64,000 nucleotides of DNA from UBA7803 sp040219935 (GTDB taxonomy: Bacteria; Pseudomonadota; Gammaproteobacteria; Pseudomonadales; Azotimanducaceae). The stretch spans positions 124,001 to 188,000 of the forward strand of contig JAVJUA010000074.1 in NCBI GenBank assembly GCA_040219935.1, given 5' to 3'. Below are positions 1-8,529 of this stretch, piece by piece (position 1 is the first letter of the stretch; each line of letters opens with the position of its first letter). Position numbers and translations under genes: made by a program. Under the pieces are notes generated by a model. It did no database searches. It was not told the DNA's origin and was given only the letters and a program-made list of their open reading frames with translations.

Positions 1-834
1 ATCCACGTCTCGGCCCACCTGACGGCCGTCGTGCAGCACGTCGACGCCGAGCAGCGTGCCCTGCATGCCGAGCGCGCGCTTGACGGCGGCCAGGGTGCCG
101 CCCGGACCCAGCAGGTACAGACCCGGCGCCGCCGCGACCCGCTCGACGATTTCGGCCGCGATCTCCTCCTGCGCCAGGGATTCGTTTTCGCGGCCGCCCT
201 CCTTGGTGTGCTGCAGGAAGCCGCCCAGCGCCGGCACGGACATCTCGCCGAAGAAGGCGGGTGCCACCCGCCCCGCGCGCAGCCCCGCCTCGTCGAGGTC
301 GCGGACGTCGGCCACGGTCGCCTGCACCAGACCGCCGGCCTCCAGCGCCGCCAGCACGTCGCCGGCGGCCTCCGGGGTGGTGGCGAACACGCCGCTGTGC
401 ATCTTCACCCCGGCGGGCACCCCGAGCACGGGCACCCGGGTTCCGAGCACGCCAAGCAGATTTCGGGCGGTACCATCGCCGCCGCAGAACACGATCAGAT
501 CGACGCCGCGCTCGGCCATGGCTCGGGCCGCCGTGCAGGTGTCCTCGGGTCGCGGCGGATCTTGGGGCTGGCCCAGCACCTCGGCACTCAGGCCAGCGCC
601 GGTCAGCAGCCGTTCGCCCATGGCGCCGCCCCAGGTGAGCCAGATCAGGCGGTGGGCGGCATCCCCCAGCCGGTGGAGCGCGCGCCGACCGCGCGCCTCG
701 CCTCGGGCGGAGCCGCCGCGCTCGGCCGCCAGGCGCTGGATGTCGGCACCATCGCTGCCCTTGGTGGCAGCGCGGGCGCCCAATCCGGCCACCGGGTTGA
801 CGATCAGGCCGATGCGCAGCCGGGCGCCGCTCAC
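1..834 (-). CDS. ATP-NAD kinase family protein (COG3199-like), partial at left edge
   Basis: The reverse strand stays open from a GTG at 834 to the window edge (278 codons), so the C-terminus is missing. The product has a nucleotide-binding N-terminus (GLIVNPVAGLG, about residues 9-19) and a GGDGT motif (about 118-122), the ATP/NAD-binding signature of the NAD kinase/diacylglycerol kinase fold. The spacing and the long stretch before GGDGT resemble the COG3199 (AcoX/PpnK-like) branch rather than canonical NadK. The expected role is phosphorylation of NAD or a related small molecule, but the substrate is not established for this branch. The GTG overlaps the TGA of the upstream oxidoreductase (GTGA), so translation is probably coupled. 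It is the last visible gene of the tusA-epmC operon. Confidence 0.75.
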   Translation of the reverse strand, partial: MSGARLRIGLIVNPVAGLGARAATKGSDGADIQRLAAERGGSARGEARGRRALHRLGDAAHRLIWLTWGGAMGERLLTGAGLSAEVLGQPQDPPRPEDTCTAARAMAERGVDLIVFCGGDGTARNLLGVLGTRVPVLGVPAGVKMHSGVFATTPEAAGDVLAALEAGGLVQATVADVRDLDEAGLRAGRVAPAFFGEMSVPALGGFLQHTKEGGRENESLAQEEIAAEIVERVAAAPGLYLLGPGGTLAAVKRALGMQGTLLGVDVLHDGRQVGRDVD

Positions 835-1931
835 GGCCGCGCCGGCCCGCCGCACAACGCGTCTGCGGTCACCGCGGCGATCGCCAGGGACGCCGTGAGT
901 CCTGGCGATTCGATGCCGAGCAGGTTGACCAGACCGGGAATGCCATGGTCACCCGGGCCGTCGATGCGGAAGTCGGCGGCGGGCTCGCCAGGGCCGGAGA
1001 TCTTGGGCCGGATGCCGGTGTAGCCGGGATGCAGCCGCCCGGGCTCGAGGCCGGGGGAGTAGCGTCGAATGGCGGCTTCGAAATCGCCGCGGCGGTCGTC
1101 GTCGAACCGGTAGTCCACGGCGTCGATCCAGGTGACGTCCGGCCCGAAGCGCACGCCGCCGCCGATGTCGATGGTGACGTGAACACCCAGCCCGCCCGCC
1201 TCGGCAACCGGGTAGACCAGGCGCGAGAAGGGTGCCCGGCCGTCATAGACGTAGTAGCGGCCGCGGGCATAGTAGGCGGCCGGCGCGTCCGGACACAGGC
1301 GCCGCGCCAGTTCCGGCGCCTGCAGCCCGGCGGCGTTCACCACCCCGGCGGCCGAGATCTCGACACCGTCACAGACCACCCGGATGCGGTCGCCATCCCG
1401 GGCCAGGTCCTGCACCACGGTCAGGAAGGCGATCATGCCCCCCGCCGCCTCGAGGTCGCCCTGCAGGGCGAGCATGTAGGCGTGGGAGTCGAGAATGCCC
1501 GTGGTGGGTGAGAGCACACCGGCCACCGCCGTGACCTCGGGCTCGAGGCGGCGCACGTCGGCGCCGTCGAGCCAGCGCAGCGCGCCGGCGCCGTTGCGCT
1601 GCGCGTGGTGCTGATACTGCTTCAGCACCTCGGTCTGAGCCGGCTCCGTGGCGACGATGATCTTGCCGCAGCGCCGGTGCGGCACGCCGCGCTCCTCGAG
1701 GTAGCGGTACAGCATCGCCTTGCCGGCGACGCACAGCCGCGCCTTGAGGCTGCCTTCCGGGTAGTAGATGCCGGCATGGATGACTTCGGAGTTGCGCGAG
1801 CTGGTCTCGGTGCCGATCTGGCGGTGGCGTTCCAGCACCAGCACATCGCGGCCACGCTGGGCGATGGCGCGGGCACAGGCGAGGCCCACCGCGCCCGCGC
1901 CAATGACCACCACGTCGACGCGTTCGCTCAC
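831..1931 (-). CDS. FAD-dependent oxidoreductase, L-2-hydroxyglutarate dehydrogenase-like (DAO family)
   Basis: A DAO-family flavoprotein of about 366 residues. A Rossmann FAD motif GAGAVG lies at about residues 11-16, followed by ETSSRNSEVIHAGIYY, the segment typical of the L-2-hydroxyglutarate oxidase (LhgO/L2HGDH) group, and a C-terminal GLVNLLGIESPGLTASL FAD-binding strand. By family it would oxidise a 2-hydroxy acid and pass electrons to quinone or oxygen; the substrate is inferred only. The GTG at 1931 is preferred because it forms a GTGA overlap with the epmC stop, as at the next junction; another GTG at 1946 would add five residues. The protein is shorter than E. coli LhgO (about 420 residues). 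Confidence 0.75.
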   Translation of the reverse strand: MSERVDVVVIGAGAVGLACARAIAQRGRDVLVLERHRQIGTETSSRNSEVIHAGIYYPEGSLKARLCVAGKAMLYRYLEERGVPHRRCGKIIVATEPAQTEVLKQYQHHAQRNGAGALRWLDGADVRRLEPEVTAVAGVLSPTTGILDSHAYMLALQGDLEAAGGMIAFLTVVQDLARDGDRIRVVCDGVEISAAGVVNAAGLQAPELARRLCPDAPAAYYARGRYYVYDGRAPFSRLVYPVAEAGGLGVHVTIDIGGGVRFGPDVTWIDAVDYRFDDDRRGDFEAAIRRYSPGLEPGRLHPGYTGIRPKISGPGEPAADFRIDGPGDHGIPGLVNLLGIESPGLTASLAIAAVTADALCGGPARP

Positions 1932-2443
1932 GACGCCGCCCGCCACGGCCGAACCCGCGCCCGCCAGTCCGGCGCCATGGCGTCGAGCACCATCACCGCA
2001 TCGGCGTTCGGCCCATGCCGCAGCAGCGCCTGGTGCGCCCGAACCACTCGAGCCTCGAAGCGGCAGACGCCGTCGTCACGCGGTGCCGCAGGATCGTCGA
2101 CGCTGAAGTGGAACGGCAGCCCGCAGGCGCGCGCGAACAGCAGCTCCAGAGCCTGTACCGGCACCTCGGCGCGGAAGAAGCGGGCCTGCCGCGCCGGCGA
2201 TCGCGGCGGCGGGTCGTAAGCCAGGCCGTAATCCACCAGGCAGCGCCGCGTCGGACCCGCCAGGCACCAGTGCGCCAGCTCGTGCAGCACGCTCTGGGCA
2301 TGATCGCGCGCATAGCGGATGACGGCCGGATGCCGGCCGCTGCCGGGCTGGTACAGGGGCTCGTCAGCGCCGCCGATCAGCCGGGTGCCGGTCGCCCGGC
2401 CCAGGCGGGCGTTGAAACGGCCGGCGAGGCGGCGATGATCCAT
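1928..2443 (-). CDS. epmC: Elongation factor P hydroxylase EpmC (YfcM family)
   Basis: A 171-residue protein matching EpmC along its length. It has FNARLGRATGTRLIGGADEP near the N-terminus, a HELAHWC metal-site motif (residues 54-60) and a downstream VDYGLAYDP segment. EpmC hydroxylates the lysylated lysine of elongation factor P, the last step after EpmB and EpmA, neither of which is in this window. The ATG at 2443 shares one base with the TGA of the upstream gene (TGATG), so the start is well fixed; the reading frame runs further upstream only as an antisense shadow. The His-Glu-His pair suggests an Fe-dependent centre. Confidence 0.88.
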   Translation of the reverse strand: MDHRRLAGRFNARLGRATGTRLIGGADEPLYQPGSGRHPAVIRYARDHAQSVLHELAHWCLAGPTRRCLVDYGLAYDPPPRSPARQARFFRAEVPVQALELLFARACGLPFHFSVDDPAAPRDDGVCRFEARVVRAHQALLRHGPNADAVMVLDAMAPDWRARVRPWRAAS

Positions 2444-2946
2444 CAACCGTCCTCGGCGCAGGGCCAGGCGGCCAGCCGCTGATAGTAGGGGTCGGACAGA
2501 TAGGGCCGGCCTGCCAGCAGGTGGGCAAGATAGGCGCGCGACGGCCGGCCGCCGGGCCGGCACACGGCGGGATTGGCGAAGTAGGTCCAGGCGCTGACCG
2601 GACCGCCGGGCGTGGTCAGCGCCACCACCTCGCGGCTGTAGTTGATCGGCGTGCGCTCGAAACCGTCCATGCGCATCAGATCGGCCTCGGCGTCGAGCCA
2701 GTAGAGCACGCCCTCCACCGCACACGCGGCGTCATACGTCAGGCAGGCGTGGCCGACCCCGGGGTGGTCGCGCGCCTGCTTGTCGAAACCCAGCCGCACG
2801 CCGTGCAGGGTGGCGGCCGAGATCGCCCGCACCTGCAGCCCCCGCTCGCGGACGCGCGCCGGATTCATGTTCGACCCGTAGGCGAAGTAGCACCAGGCTG
2901 ACAGCCCGGCCCTTTCGTCCCCAGCCACGTCGCCGCGCCCGGTCAT
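2443..2946 (-). CDS. Gamma-glutamylcyclotransferase-like (AIG2/GGCT fold) protein
   Basis: A 167-residue protein with the FAYGSNM nucleus (residues 21-27) of the GGCT/AIG2 fold and a downstream MDGFERTPINYSR segment that supplies the acidic residue expected in the active site. Family members cyclise gamma-glutamyl peptides to 5-oxoproline and a free amino acid or amine. The natural substrate here cannot be told. The ATG at 2946 overlaps the tusA stop (ATGA) and the 3' end overlaps epmC by one base, so it lies in the middle of a coupled operon. Confidence 0.78.
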   Translation of the reverse strand: MTGRGDVAGDERAGLSAWCYFAYGSNMNPARVRERGLQVRAISAATLHGVRLGFDKQARDHPGVGHACLTYDAACAVEGVLYWLDAEADLMRMDGFERTPINYSREVVALTTPGGPVSAWTYFANPAVCRPGGRPSRAYLAHLLAGRPYLSDPYYQRLAAWPCAEDG

Positions 2947-3191
2947 TGCTTGCGAATCCAGTACTCGAAGCAGCCTGCCTGCTCGCGTTCGTGCAGCATC
3001 TGGTGACCCATGAAGCGGCAGAAGTTGTGCAGGTCGCGCCGCGTCGACGGATCGGTGGCGGTCACGTGCAGCACCTGCCCGGTGTCCAGGCCGCGGACCC
3101 GGTTGCGCACCAGCATCAGCGGCTCCGGGCAGACCAGGCCGGTGGCATCCAGGTGGACGTCGGATTCGGGGTCGGTGGTGGGCTCGGACAT
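2943..3191 (-). CDS. tusA: TusA/SirA-like sulfurtransferase
   Basis: An 82-residue TusA-fold protein. Cys21 sits in the family motif LVCPEPLMLVRN, and a DPSTRRDLHNFCRFMGH stretch matches the second conserved region. TusA relays persulfide sulfur from a cysteine desulfurase to acceptors such as TusD in tRNA 2-thiouridine synthesis, or to molybdenum-cofactor and dissimilatory sulfur pathways. Which acceptor is used here is unknown, as tusBCDE is not in the window. It is the first gene of the minus-strand operon and is transcribed away from the large envelope cluster. Confidence 0.82.
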   Translation of the reverse strand: MSEPTTDPESDVHLDATGLVCPEPLMLVRNRVRGLDTGQVLHVTATDPSTRRDLHNFCRFMGHQMLHEREQAGCFEYWIRKQ

Positions 3192-3329
3192 CGGCCGGGA
3201 ACGTTACCACGGCTCGGTCCCGGAGCGTACTCGGTGCGCCCTGCAGGGGGCCGGGCGGCGCCTTGACTTGCCCTGGGGCGCCTACCACACTCGAACGCTC
3301 GCGACCGATCGTGGTCCAACGGCTACCGG

Positions 3330-3341
3330 AACGAATTCGTT
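3330..3341. promoter_or_regulatory. Perfect 12-nt palindrome upstream of the envelope cluster
   Basis: AACGAATTCGTT is self-complementary over all 12 bases. It lies 28 bp before the first ATG (3370) of the large plus-strand cluster, in the 178-bp divergent gap to tusA (3192-3369). A second, looser inverted pair (GACC...GGTC) lies just upstream around 3303-3316. It could be an operator, but no known factor is recognised and a chance palindrome is possible. No convincing -35/-10 pair was found in this gap. Confidence 0.3.
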
Positions 3342-3369
3342 GCGCAGTACCCGAGGTTTGGGTTCGAAG

Positions 3370-4734
3370 ATGACCACCGATACCAGCTCGTACCTGCGGT
3401 TGCGGCCCATAGCCCTGATCCTGGGCCTGGCGCTCACCTGGCCTGCCACCGTCATTGCCGAGTCGGCGGCCGCTGAGGACGCGGCTGCCGAGGCGGATGC
3501 CGCCGCGCCGACTCTGCAGGCGCTGGACGTCGATCTCGGCGATCCGCTCGACACCGTGGAGCGCCAGATCGATACCCGCGAGTACGAGGCCGCGCTGCCG
3601 TGGCTGGAAGCGCACATCGAATCCATCGAGGCAGGCTCGCACCGGTTCGACGACCGGCTGGTGCGGCCCCTGACCCTGCTCGGCGACGCGCTGAGCGGCC
3701 TCGGCCGCTACGACGAGGCCCTGGATCACTACCAGCGCGCCGTGCACCTGACGCGGGTCAACCAGGGCCTCACCGCGCCCGAGCAGGTGGCCATCGTCTA
3801 CCGGGAAGCCAACGCCTACAAGGCGCTGGGCGACTGGCAGCAGGCCAACGGCCGGGAGGAATACGCCTACCACGTGCTCACCCGCGCCCACGACCCGCTG
3901 GACGAAGCGCTGCTGCCCGGCATCTACCACCTTGCCGGCTGGTATCAGAGCATCAACAACGTCTTTGCCGCCCGATCCCTCTACGAGCGGGCAGTGGGCA
4001 TCCTCGACACCCACGGCAAAGGCAGCAGCATCGCCGCCATACCGGCCCTGCAGGGCGTGGCGCTCAGCTATCGGCTGGAGCGCTTCCCGCGTTTCTACGC
4101 CGCCGACCTCGACGCCTCATCGAGCGTCATGCCCACCTCGACGCTGTCCCAGCCCATGTCCGTGAACAACTTCCCGGCGGGCGAAGCCGCGCTGCAGAAG
4201 GTGATTCAGATCCGCCAGGAGCAGCAGCCCGACAACCCGGTGGCGCTGGCGGAAGCCGTGCTCGATCTGGCCGACTGGTACACCCTGTTCGAGAAGGATC
4301 GTCGTGCCGAGCCGCTCTACGGTCATGCCTGGCAGATACTGGCTGCCGCCCCCGGGGTGGATGCCGCCAGCTACTTCGCCAACCCGCTGCTGCTGTTCTA
4401 CCCGGCGCCGAGCCCGCCGTCGCTGCCGCCGCCGGAGCAGCGCGGCGAGCCCATCACCGGCTTCGTGGAGGTCGCGTTCGCCGTCACCAGCGACGGCTTG
4501 GTGCGCGACCTGAACACGGTCGCTTCGGAACCCAGCGGGTTGATGGACTTCAGGGTTCGCAAGAGCCTGCGCCTGGCCCGCTACCGGCCGATGCTGGTGG
4601 ACGGCGTGCCGGTCGCCAAGCCCGCACACACCTACCGCCACGAGTTCCCCTACTTCGCCGAACTCAGCCAGGAGGCGGAAGACGGTGCGGCGGAAGCGGT
4701 GGAGCAAGCGGCCGCAGCGGGAGACCTCCAATGA
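3370..4734 (+). CDS. Exported TPR protein with TonB-like C-terminal domain
   Basis: A 454-residue protein with an N-terminal signal peptide (hydrophobic PIALILGLALTW, likely cleaved after VIA), an acidic Ala-rich spacer, then TPR-like helical repeats (for example LGDALSGLGRYDEALDHYQRAV). The last 90 or so residues (GFVEVAFAVTSDGLVRDLNT through ARYRPMLVDGVPV) match the TonB C-terminal fold in pattern. Unlike classical TonB there is no retained membrane anchor or long Pro-rich spanner, so it is probably a periplasmic adaptor. It opens a co-directional 12-gene cluster that includes a TolQ-like channel, and the next gene starts inside its stop (ATGA). Exact function unknown. Confidence 0.7.
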   Translation: MTTDTSSYLRLRPIALILGLALTWPATVIAESAAAEDAAAEADAAAPTLQALDVDLGDPLDTVERQIDTREYEAALPWLEAHIESIEAGSHRFDDRLVRPLTLLGDALSGLGRYDEALDHYQRAVHLTRVNQGLTAPEQVAIVYREANAYKALGDWQQANGREEYAYHVLTRAHDPLDEALLPGIYHLAGWYQSINNVFAARSLYERAVGILDTHGKGSSIAAIPALQGVALSYRLERFPRFYAADLDASSSVMPTSTLSQPMSVNNFPAGEAALQKVIQIRQEQQPDNPVALAEAVLDLADWYTLFEKDRRAEPLYGHAWQILAAAPGVDAASYFANPLLLFYPAPSPPSLPPPEQRGEPITGFVEVAFAVTSDGLVRDLNTVASEPSGLMDFRVRKSLRLARYRPMLVDGVPVAKPAHTYRHEFPYFAELSQEAEDGAAEAVEQAAAAGDLQ

Positions 4735-5726
4735 GCAGACCTGTCGTCATCGCCCTGTTCGCCGCATCGTCCGCCCTGCTGCTCGGTGCCTGCAACAGCA
4801 ACCAGAGCTCGACGCCGCCGGCGCCGCCCAGCATGCCGGGCGGCATGCCCAGCAGCCTGCCGACGCCGCCGAGCTCGAGCCCGCCCGGCCGGCCCAGCTC
4901 GTCGCCGTCATCGCCGTCATCGCCCTCGTCGTCACCGTCATCTCCATCGTCGTCGCCGCCGTCGTCGCCCGGCTCGCCGCCCCCTTCCGGCGCTCCCGGC
5001 AGTCCCGGCAGCCCGTCCAGCTATGAGCCGCCGGCCGGCGCCACGCCGCCGGGCGGCATGCCCGGCAGCCAACCGTCGAGCCCGGGCGACTCCGGACCCC
5101 AGGGCCAGCCACCCGCCGGGGGCGATCCCGGTTGGGAACAGGGGCTGCCCGGCAGCGGCGGCGAGGATGGCTGGGAGACCAGCAATCAGCTTCCTGGCAG
5201 CGGCCCCGGCGGCACCGCGCAGATTCCGCCCATGCCCTCGGAGCGTGACCGTGCCCGTGGCGGCGGCGCCGACGGCGAACCGACCGACGGCAGCGCCGAA
5301 GATGGCAGCAGCGCCGGTGGCAGCACCCCGCCCGGCGATGGCGAACTCGACGGCGCGCTGGAGGACTTCGACGGCGAGATTCTGGCCGAGCGCGAGGTGA
5401 TTCGGGCACGCGCCAACGAGACCGCGGGCACCACCGGCGGCGCAGCCGGCGCTGGCAGCCTGCCGGAGGGCGGCACGGAACCAGCGGTACGGGGCGGCAG
5501 CGCCGACGTGCCGCGGATGCCTGGCGGCGCGCGCAGCATGCCCACCAGCCGCTCCCGTCCCACGCCGGCAGGCCCTGCTGCGGCAGGCCGGGTGCCTGAA
5601 GACATCCCCGACGCCCGCGACGACGACATCATCGCCCGCCAGCTCCGCGAGGCGGCCATGCAGGAAACCGACCCGGTGCTCAAGGAGCGGCTCTGGGACG
5701 AGTACCGGCGCTACAAGGGCATCTGA
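4731..5726 (+). CDS. Ser/Pro/Gly-rich lipoprotein of unknown function
   Basis: A 331-residue predicted lipoprotein: the signal peptide ends in LLLGAC, giving a lipid-attached Cys19. About residues 25-110 are almost pure Ser, Pro and Gly, in runs such as SSPSSPSSPSSSPSSP, which would make an extended spacer. The centre is acidic and Gly-rich. Only the last 40 or so residues (DDDIIARQLREAAMQETDP to YRRYKGI) look like a folded, helical, charged tail. The start overlaps the previous stop (ATGA). A spacer with a short end module suggests a tether crossing the periplasm or reaching peptidoglycan; that is inference. No homologous family is recognised. Confidence 0.65.
   Translation: MSRPVVIALFAASSALLLGACNSNQSSTPPAPPSMPGGMPSSLPTPPSSSPPGRPSSSPSSPSSPSSSPSSPSSSPPSSPGSPPPSGAPGSPGSPSSYEPPAGATPPGGMPGSQPSSPGDSGPQGQPPAGGDPGWEQGLPGSGGEDGWETSNQLPGSGPGGTAQIPPMPSERDRARGGGADGEPTDGSAEDGSSAGGSTPPGDGELDGALEDFDGEILAEREVIRARANETAGTTGGAAGAGSLPEGGTEPAVRGGSADVPRMPGGARSMPTSRSRPTPAGPAAAGRVPEDIPDARDDDIIARQLREAAMQETDPVLKERLWDEYRRYKGI
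4893..4985 (+). repeat. Low-complexity Ser/Pro-coding triplet repeat
   Basis: Irregular tandem runs of TCG/TCA/CCG/CCC triplets (units like TCGCCGTCA repeated imperfectly) encode the Ser-Pro spacer of the lipoprotein at 4731. All forward frames are open through it. Such tracts can change length by slippage. Confidence 0.6.
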
Positions 5727-6986
5727 ATGTCGCGTCCCACCTGCCACCTGCCGCTGGTCGCCCTGACGCTGCTGCTCGCCGCCTGCGCCAGCCACGAGGT
5801 GCGCACCGTCGACATGACGCCCCCGGAGCAGATGGGTCACGCCCTGGCCGAGCACGAGCTGCTCGACGTCGGCGTGGCCGTGTTCGACGCCAACGTCCCC
5901 GACTCATACGACGAGCAGGTGGAACGGCAGATCCAGGTCGACATCCGCGAAGCCGAAGCGAACTACATCCCCTACTTCGCGAAGAATCTGCTGCAGAGCA
6001 CGGGCAACTGGGGTGCCGTGCGCGTCATTCCCCGCCACACCCATGCCGTGGACGTGGTGGTCACGGGCCGGATCCTGCACTCCAACGGCGAGAGCATGGA
6101 GATAGAGGCCGAGGTGACGGACGCGACCGGACGCACCTGGTTCAAGAAGGAGTACTCCGCGCTCGCCAGCAAGTACGCGTACGACAGCGACGTGCCGGCC
6201 ACGGTGGATCCGTTCCAGGCCATCTACAAGTCGCTGGCGGACGACATGCTGGCCTACCGCAAGACCCTCAGCGCCGATGACGTCGCTGCCATTCGCGCCA
6301 CCGCGAAGATGAAGTTCGCCCGCGACTTCGCCCCGGACGCGTTCAGCGACTACGTGGCCGAATCGGAGGACGGCCGCTTCCAGCTCAAGCGGCTGCCGGC
6401 GGCCGACGACCCGAACCTGCTGCGGGTGCAGCGGGTCAGGGAGCGGGAGTACCTGTTCATCGACACCCTGGACGAGTACTTCGAGAACTATCACCGCAGC
6501 GTCTATCGGCCCTATCACGACTGGCGCAAGGCCACCTACGAGGAGGCCATTGCCTACAAGCTGCTGACCGCCGAGGCGCGGCGCCGCACCATCGGCGGCG
6601 CCGTGGCCATCGTCGGCGGCGTCGCCGCCATGGTGGAGAGCAACGACGCGGCGGTGGACACGGCCGGCCTGGTGAGCGTCATCGGCGGCGCCATGACGCT
6701 GAAGGGCGCGATCGGCAAGCGCGCCGAAGCGGAGATGCATGCCGAGATCCTGCGCGAGGTGGGCGTCGACGCCGAAGCGGCGTTGATGCCGCACACGCTC
6801 GAGCTCGAGAACCAGGTGGTGCGCCTGGAGGGCACCGTCGACCAGCAGTACGACCGGCTGCGCGGTATCCTGCGCGACCTGTACTTTGCCGACCTCGGCC
6901 TGCCCGTGCCTGGCAGCGACCCCGCCGCCGAGGCCGACCAGGCCGAGTTCGAGCAGGAGATGGCCACCACCGAACCGGGTTCATGA
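5727..6986 (+). CDS. Lipoprotein with Gly-zipper-like segment, unknown function
   Basis: A 419-residue predicted lipoprotein (lipobox LLAAC, Cys17). The N-terminal half looks globular (VGVAVFDANVPDSYDEQVER onward, including DVVVTGRILHSNGESMEIEAEV), a pattern seen in lipoproteins that combine strain- or stress-type accessory domains. A hydrophobic Gly/Ala-rich stretch (IGGAVAIVGGVAAMVE and VSVIGGAMTLKG) near residues 290-335 resembles a glycine zipper, and the C-terminus is predicted coiled coil. It starts right after the previous stop and its own stop overlaps the next ATG. No named family is recognised; the context points to an outer-membrane-anchored component of the envelope cluster. Confidence 0.65.
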   Translation: MSRPTCHLPLVALTLLLAACASHEVRTVDMTPPEQMGHALAEHELLDVGVAVFDANVPDSYDEQVERQIQVDIREAEANYIPYFAKNLLQSTGNWGAVRVIPRHTHAVDVVVTGRILHSNGESMEIEAEVTDATGRTWFKKEYSALASKYAYDSDVPATVDPFQAIYKSLADDMLAYRKTLSADDVAAIRATAKMKFARDFAPDAFSDYVAESEDGRFQLKRLPAADDPNLLRVQRVREREYLFIDTLDEYFENYHRSVYRPYHDWRKATYEEAIAYKLLTAEARRRTIGGAVAIVGGVAAMVESNDAAVDTAGLVSVIGGAMTLKGAIGKRAEAEMHAEILREVGVDAEAALMPHTLELENQVVRLEGTVDQQYDRLRGILRDLYFADLGLPVPGSDPAAEADQAEFEQEMATTEPGS

Positions 6987-8527
6987 ATCACGATCCGCAA
7001 GCGGCCGGCGACGACTTCCGTCCCATCCGGCCCAAGACCGTCCCGCTCAGTCACGCCGCACCGGCAACCGCCGGTCCGGCCCGTGACGGCCGCTATCTCA
7101 CCTACGGACTGGCCGTGGCCCTGGCGGCCGCTTCCCTGGTGCTGGTGTTCTACCTGCTGCCCGCCTGGCTCGAGCCGTCCCGATCAGGCCAGCCGGCGGT
7201 TCCGGCACGCGCCGATGTAACCGCAGACACGTCACCCGCCGCTGCGCCAGCGGTCCGGGCCGAGGACGACCCTGCGCTGCCGCCGTTCCAGCAGCTGCAG
7301 CGGCAGCAGGCCCGCGAACGCGCGCAGGCGCAGCTCGCCGCGTTCGTGGAGCGGCAGATCCGGCTGGAAGAGGAGATGAGCGTCGGCGCCTGGGGCGCCG
7401 AGGCCTACCAGCAGGCCAAGGCGCTGGCTGCCGCCGGCGACGAATCTTTCGTCAAGGAGTCGTTCGATCAGGCCATCGAGCAGTACCAGGCCGCCACCGA
7501 TGCCCTCGGTGAGCTCATGGAGCAGGGCCGTGCCCTGCTCGAGCAGTCGGTGGCCGACGGCACCCGGGCGCTGGAAGCCCGGGATCAGGCAACGGCCCAG
7601 GACGCCTTCGATCTGGCCGCCACCATCGCACCGGACGATCCGCGGGTGCAGGAGGGGCAGCGCCGCGCCGGCCTGCTGCCGGAGGTGTCGACGCTGCTGC
7701 GTCAGGCCCGCAACCACGAGCTGGCGGAGGACTGGGACGCCGCCGAGCGGGTCTACGCCCAGGTGCGCGACCTCGACCCGGCCACCGCCGGCCTGGACGA
7801 GGCCCGGGCCCGGGTGGCGGAGGGTCGCCGTCAGGTGCGGCTGCAGGCGTTGCTGTCCGACGGCTTCGCGCACCTGGACGCCGGCCGCTACGATCCGGCG
7901 CGGCGCGCCTTCAGCGATGCCCTGGCCCTGGACCCGGGCAACTCCGTGGCTCAGGGCGCGCTGGAGCAGGTGGGCAAGCAGGCGGAGGTGGCGCGCCTCA
8001 ACCGGTTGCGCGCCGACGCCGAACGGGCGGCCGCGGAGGAGCGCTGGGACGATGCGGCCGCCTTGTACGCCCAGGTGCTCGAGCGCGATGCCACCATCCG
8101 CTTCGCCCAGACCGGCCGCGCCCAGGCGCTGGACCAGAGCCGGGCCCTGACCGCCCTCAAGCGCATCGTCGACAGCCCCGACCGGCTGTCCTCCGATGCC
8201 CTGTACCAGGAAGCCCAGGAGATTCTGGCGCGCGCCGAGGCGCTGACGCCTCGAGGCCCGCGGCTGGCCAGCCTGATCACCGACGTCGGCAGCATCCTCG
8301 ACACCTACGCGGCACCGGTACACGTACTGCTGCGCTCGGACAATCGCACTCAGGTGACGGTGTCCACGATCGGCCAGATCGGCAGCTTCAGCGAGAAGCG
8401 CCTGGAGCTGCGTCCCGGCGCCTACACGGTGATGGGCAGCCGCGACGGCTGCCGCGACGTGCGCACCGAGATCGTGGTGCGGCCAAACATGAACCCCATC
8501 GACATCCGCTGCGTCGACACCCTCTGA
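6983..8527 (+). CDS. Single-pass membrane TPR protein
   Basis: A 514-residue protein with a short cytoplasmic N-terminus, one transmembrane helix at about residues 40-60 (LTYGLAVALAAASLVLVFYL) and a long periplasmic part. After a Gln/Arg-rich coiled coil come several TPR-like units, for example AQDAFDLAATIAPDDPRVQEG and YDPARRAFSDALALDPGNS. The C-terminal 80 or so residues (VHVLLRSDNRTQVTVSTIGQ to DIRCVDTL) form a small beta-rich domain that contains one Cys pair. The start overlaps the previous stop (ATGA). It is probably an inner-membrane scaffold for the neighbouring PEGA protein and TolQ-like motor; role inferred from architecture and context only. Confidence 0.68.
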   Translation: MNHDPQAAGDDFRPIRPKTVPLSHAAPATAGPARDGRYLTYGLAVALAAASLVLVFYLLPAWLEPSRSGQPAVPARADVTADTSPAAAPAVRAEDDPALPPFQQLQRQQARERAQAQLAAFVERQIRLEEEMSVGAWGAEAYQQAKALAAAGDESFVKESFDQAIEQYQAATDALGELMEQGRALLEQSVADGTRALEARDQATAQDAFDLAATIAPDDPRVQEGQRRAGLLPEVSTLLRQARNHELAEDWDAAERVYAQVRDLDPATAGLDEARARVAEGRRQVRLQALLSDGFAHLDAGRYDPARRAFSDALALDPGNSVAQGALEQVGKQAEVARLNRLRADAERAAAEERWDDAAALYAQVLERDATIRFAQTGRAQALDQSRALTALKRIVDSPDRLSSDALYQEAQEILARAEALTPRGPRLASLITDVGSILDTYAAPVHVLLRSDNRTQVTVSTIGQIGSFSEKRLELRPGAYTVMGSRDGCRDVRTEIVVRPNMNPIDIRCVDTL

Positions 8528-8529
8528 CC

